Below, piece by piece: positions 62,756 to 64,000 of a stretch of 64,000 nucleotides of DNA (positions within the stretch are counted from its first letter, which is position 1; every line of letters begins with the position of its first letter). The notes below the pieces were generated by a model that saw only the letters and a program-made list of their open reading frames with translations, was not told where the DNA came from and did no database searches. The translations under genes and the position numbers were made by a program. Origin of the DNA: Fulvia fulva (lineage: Eukaryota; Ascomycota; Dothideomycetes; Mycosphaerellales; Mycosphaerellaceae); the NCBI RefSeq assembly GCF_020509005.1, contig NC_063015.1:3720001-3784000 (forward strand). Direction: 5' to 3'.

Positions 62756-64000
62756 TGTTTCAATATATGCTCACCACAAACATACGGGAACGAAGGATGC
62801 AACGACTGGGCTGCTCTTGGAAGCCGAAGGAACATGAAACATGCGCAGCTGGAAAGTCACTCCACCTGAGTCTGGTCCAGCTGAACGGCAAGATCCCGCC
62901 GCCCCAACATGATCGACGCGTAGCACAAGGGTCTCGGCAATCTGCTTGGGAGCGAATCAGAACATCCTGATCTCCAAAGTATGCCGTGTCAACATCCTGG
63001 TACTTCACCTCAACTTCTTGTTGTGACATTACCTGGGTCTTATCATCGCTAGAGCACCTGTGGTCGCTCATGTTACCAGATGCGCTCATCCATCCCCGCT
63101 GGACAACATCACCCCCGTCCATTCTCCTCGGAACCGTGCTATCGAGGCACATCAGGTAGATGCAACGTCAGCAGCCAACGAGTTACAACAGCTCCCTGGT
63201 CGATTGCTATTAGTGTCTCACACCGCAGCATGCCCCTGACATACAGCGTCTGTCCGCAGCGGAAGGTTATCTTTTTGGTGCTTTTAGTGCCCGTACCAGG
63301 ATTTCGCGAATGTGATTTGCTGCAATCCCTGCTTCCGCCTGCTATGGTTAAACAAAATAACCTTCCGCTGCGACAAGACGCTGTATGTCTCGTGGCAATG
63401 CCGGCATCACTGGCGTATGCCAAAAGTTTGAATGATCTTTTGTGCTGGTTGTCTTCGATTTGTGCAGCAGGTGTGATCTTGGCCTTGCGCAGTGGCGGTT
63501 TGGCTGTCTGGCTGGGAATACATTGAGGACTGGCACGTGACTGGCAAGATGAGCTTCCGGATGCTGATCCTCGAAGCATGTAAAAACTTTCAGTCGCGCA
63601 TGATGCCACCGTATGGCTTGGTAGCTTGAAGTCGTTCCAGTATTGATGCTCTCTACGAAAACGATGGAAACTTCAAAATAGCTAGTGAGGTATGTGCAGA
63701 GCAGATGTGAGTGCGAGGGAGTCGTTTCTCAGGTTTACACGTTCCCCCAACGAGACCATGTGTACGTGTCGGACTGGTCAAGTAAGTGGAAGATCAGCGG
63801 CAAGGCCGGGGCAAATCTGGCACGGACTGGAGACATTACCTCAACGAACACTCTGTCTTCTGCCTCGTGTACTGCAGCTTCGATCGGAACGGCCAGAGCA
63901 ATGCGACTTGATGAACGGGAGTAGTAGCAACTCTGTCACTTGTTGTAGAGCCATGTCCATCAGCTGGAACGTTCCGGCGCCACTGAGCGGTAGCCATACT
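62756..64000. other. Intergenic to the window edge
   Basis: Promoter side of the MFS gene and 1.2 kb of DNA in which I recognise no gene. Open frames on both strands around 63.1-63.6 kb lack conserved features. Confidence 0.4.

Overview
The window is nuclear DNA from a filamentous ascomycete. The evidence is short spliceosomal introns (about 45-110 nt, GT-AG with CTAAC/CTGAC-type branch sites close to the 3' end), compact genes on both strands, and fungus-specific families (But2-tailed GH17, DUF7707, a solid-state-culture-type ATP-grasp protein, PEX14/17). The set would suit a Dothideomycete, but I cannot fix the species from sequence alone. I recognised no rRNA, tRNA, CRISPR array or bacterial-type operon. 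All coordinates below are gene spans; exon limits are in the evidence.

Layout. 0-19.9 kb is an ordinary gene-rich arm: a partial UBX-domain Cdc48 adaptor, a small membrane protein, a PIR-repeat wall protein, a SYLF lipid-binding protein, a Bax-inhibitor-1 protein, a DHA1-type MFS transporter, DPH4, a GH17 glucanase with a But2 tail, a DUF4185-like propeller protein, ornithine decarboxylase and an unrecognised Ser/Pro-rich protein.

19.9-29.2 kb is a gene-poor accessory block. Its centre is a 2,115-bp mobile element (20942-23056) with 125-bp terminal inverted repeats (119/125 identical) and a perfect 10-bp target-site duplication, the signature of a Mutator-like (MULE) element. It carries no transposase, but has a decayed minus-strand AT-hook/Cys-cluster gene built from tandemly duplicated exon-intron units, and many copies of a GAGCAGGTTAA motif, several arranged as hairpins. 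It sits inside a small host gene, already frameshifted by an 11-bp duplication, whose intact paralogue lies 0.5 kb downstream. Next come a signal-peptide reading frame without a usable start and a run of six very small genes (20-84 codons): three Gly-rich peptides, one Cys-containing, one MGSSHSKP (N-myristoylation-like) and one ending CIMV (CaaX-like). Most share CAGTAT[A/G] motifs upstream.

29.3-64 kb returns to housekeeping: ATP-grasp enzyme, PEX14/17-like peroxin, IES2 (INO80 complex), a secreted protein with a probable G-run frameshift, a Macro-domain gene with an in-frame TAA, an ERD1-like Golgi protein, a 1,905-aa DH-BAR-SH3 RhoGEF, NAD synthetase QNS1, a DUF7707 GPI protein, a frameshifted Pro-rich gene, MSH4, RSA4, an atypical SDR and a second DHA1 MFS transporter.

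The genes do not form one pathway. Local themes are cell surface (PIR, GH17, DUF7707, secreted FDDI-type protein) and a notable number of lesions (at least five disrupted frames), concentrated in accessory or lineage-specific genes rather than in conserved ones.
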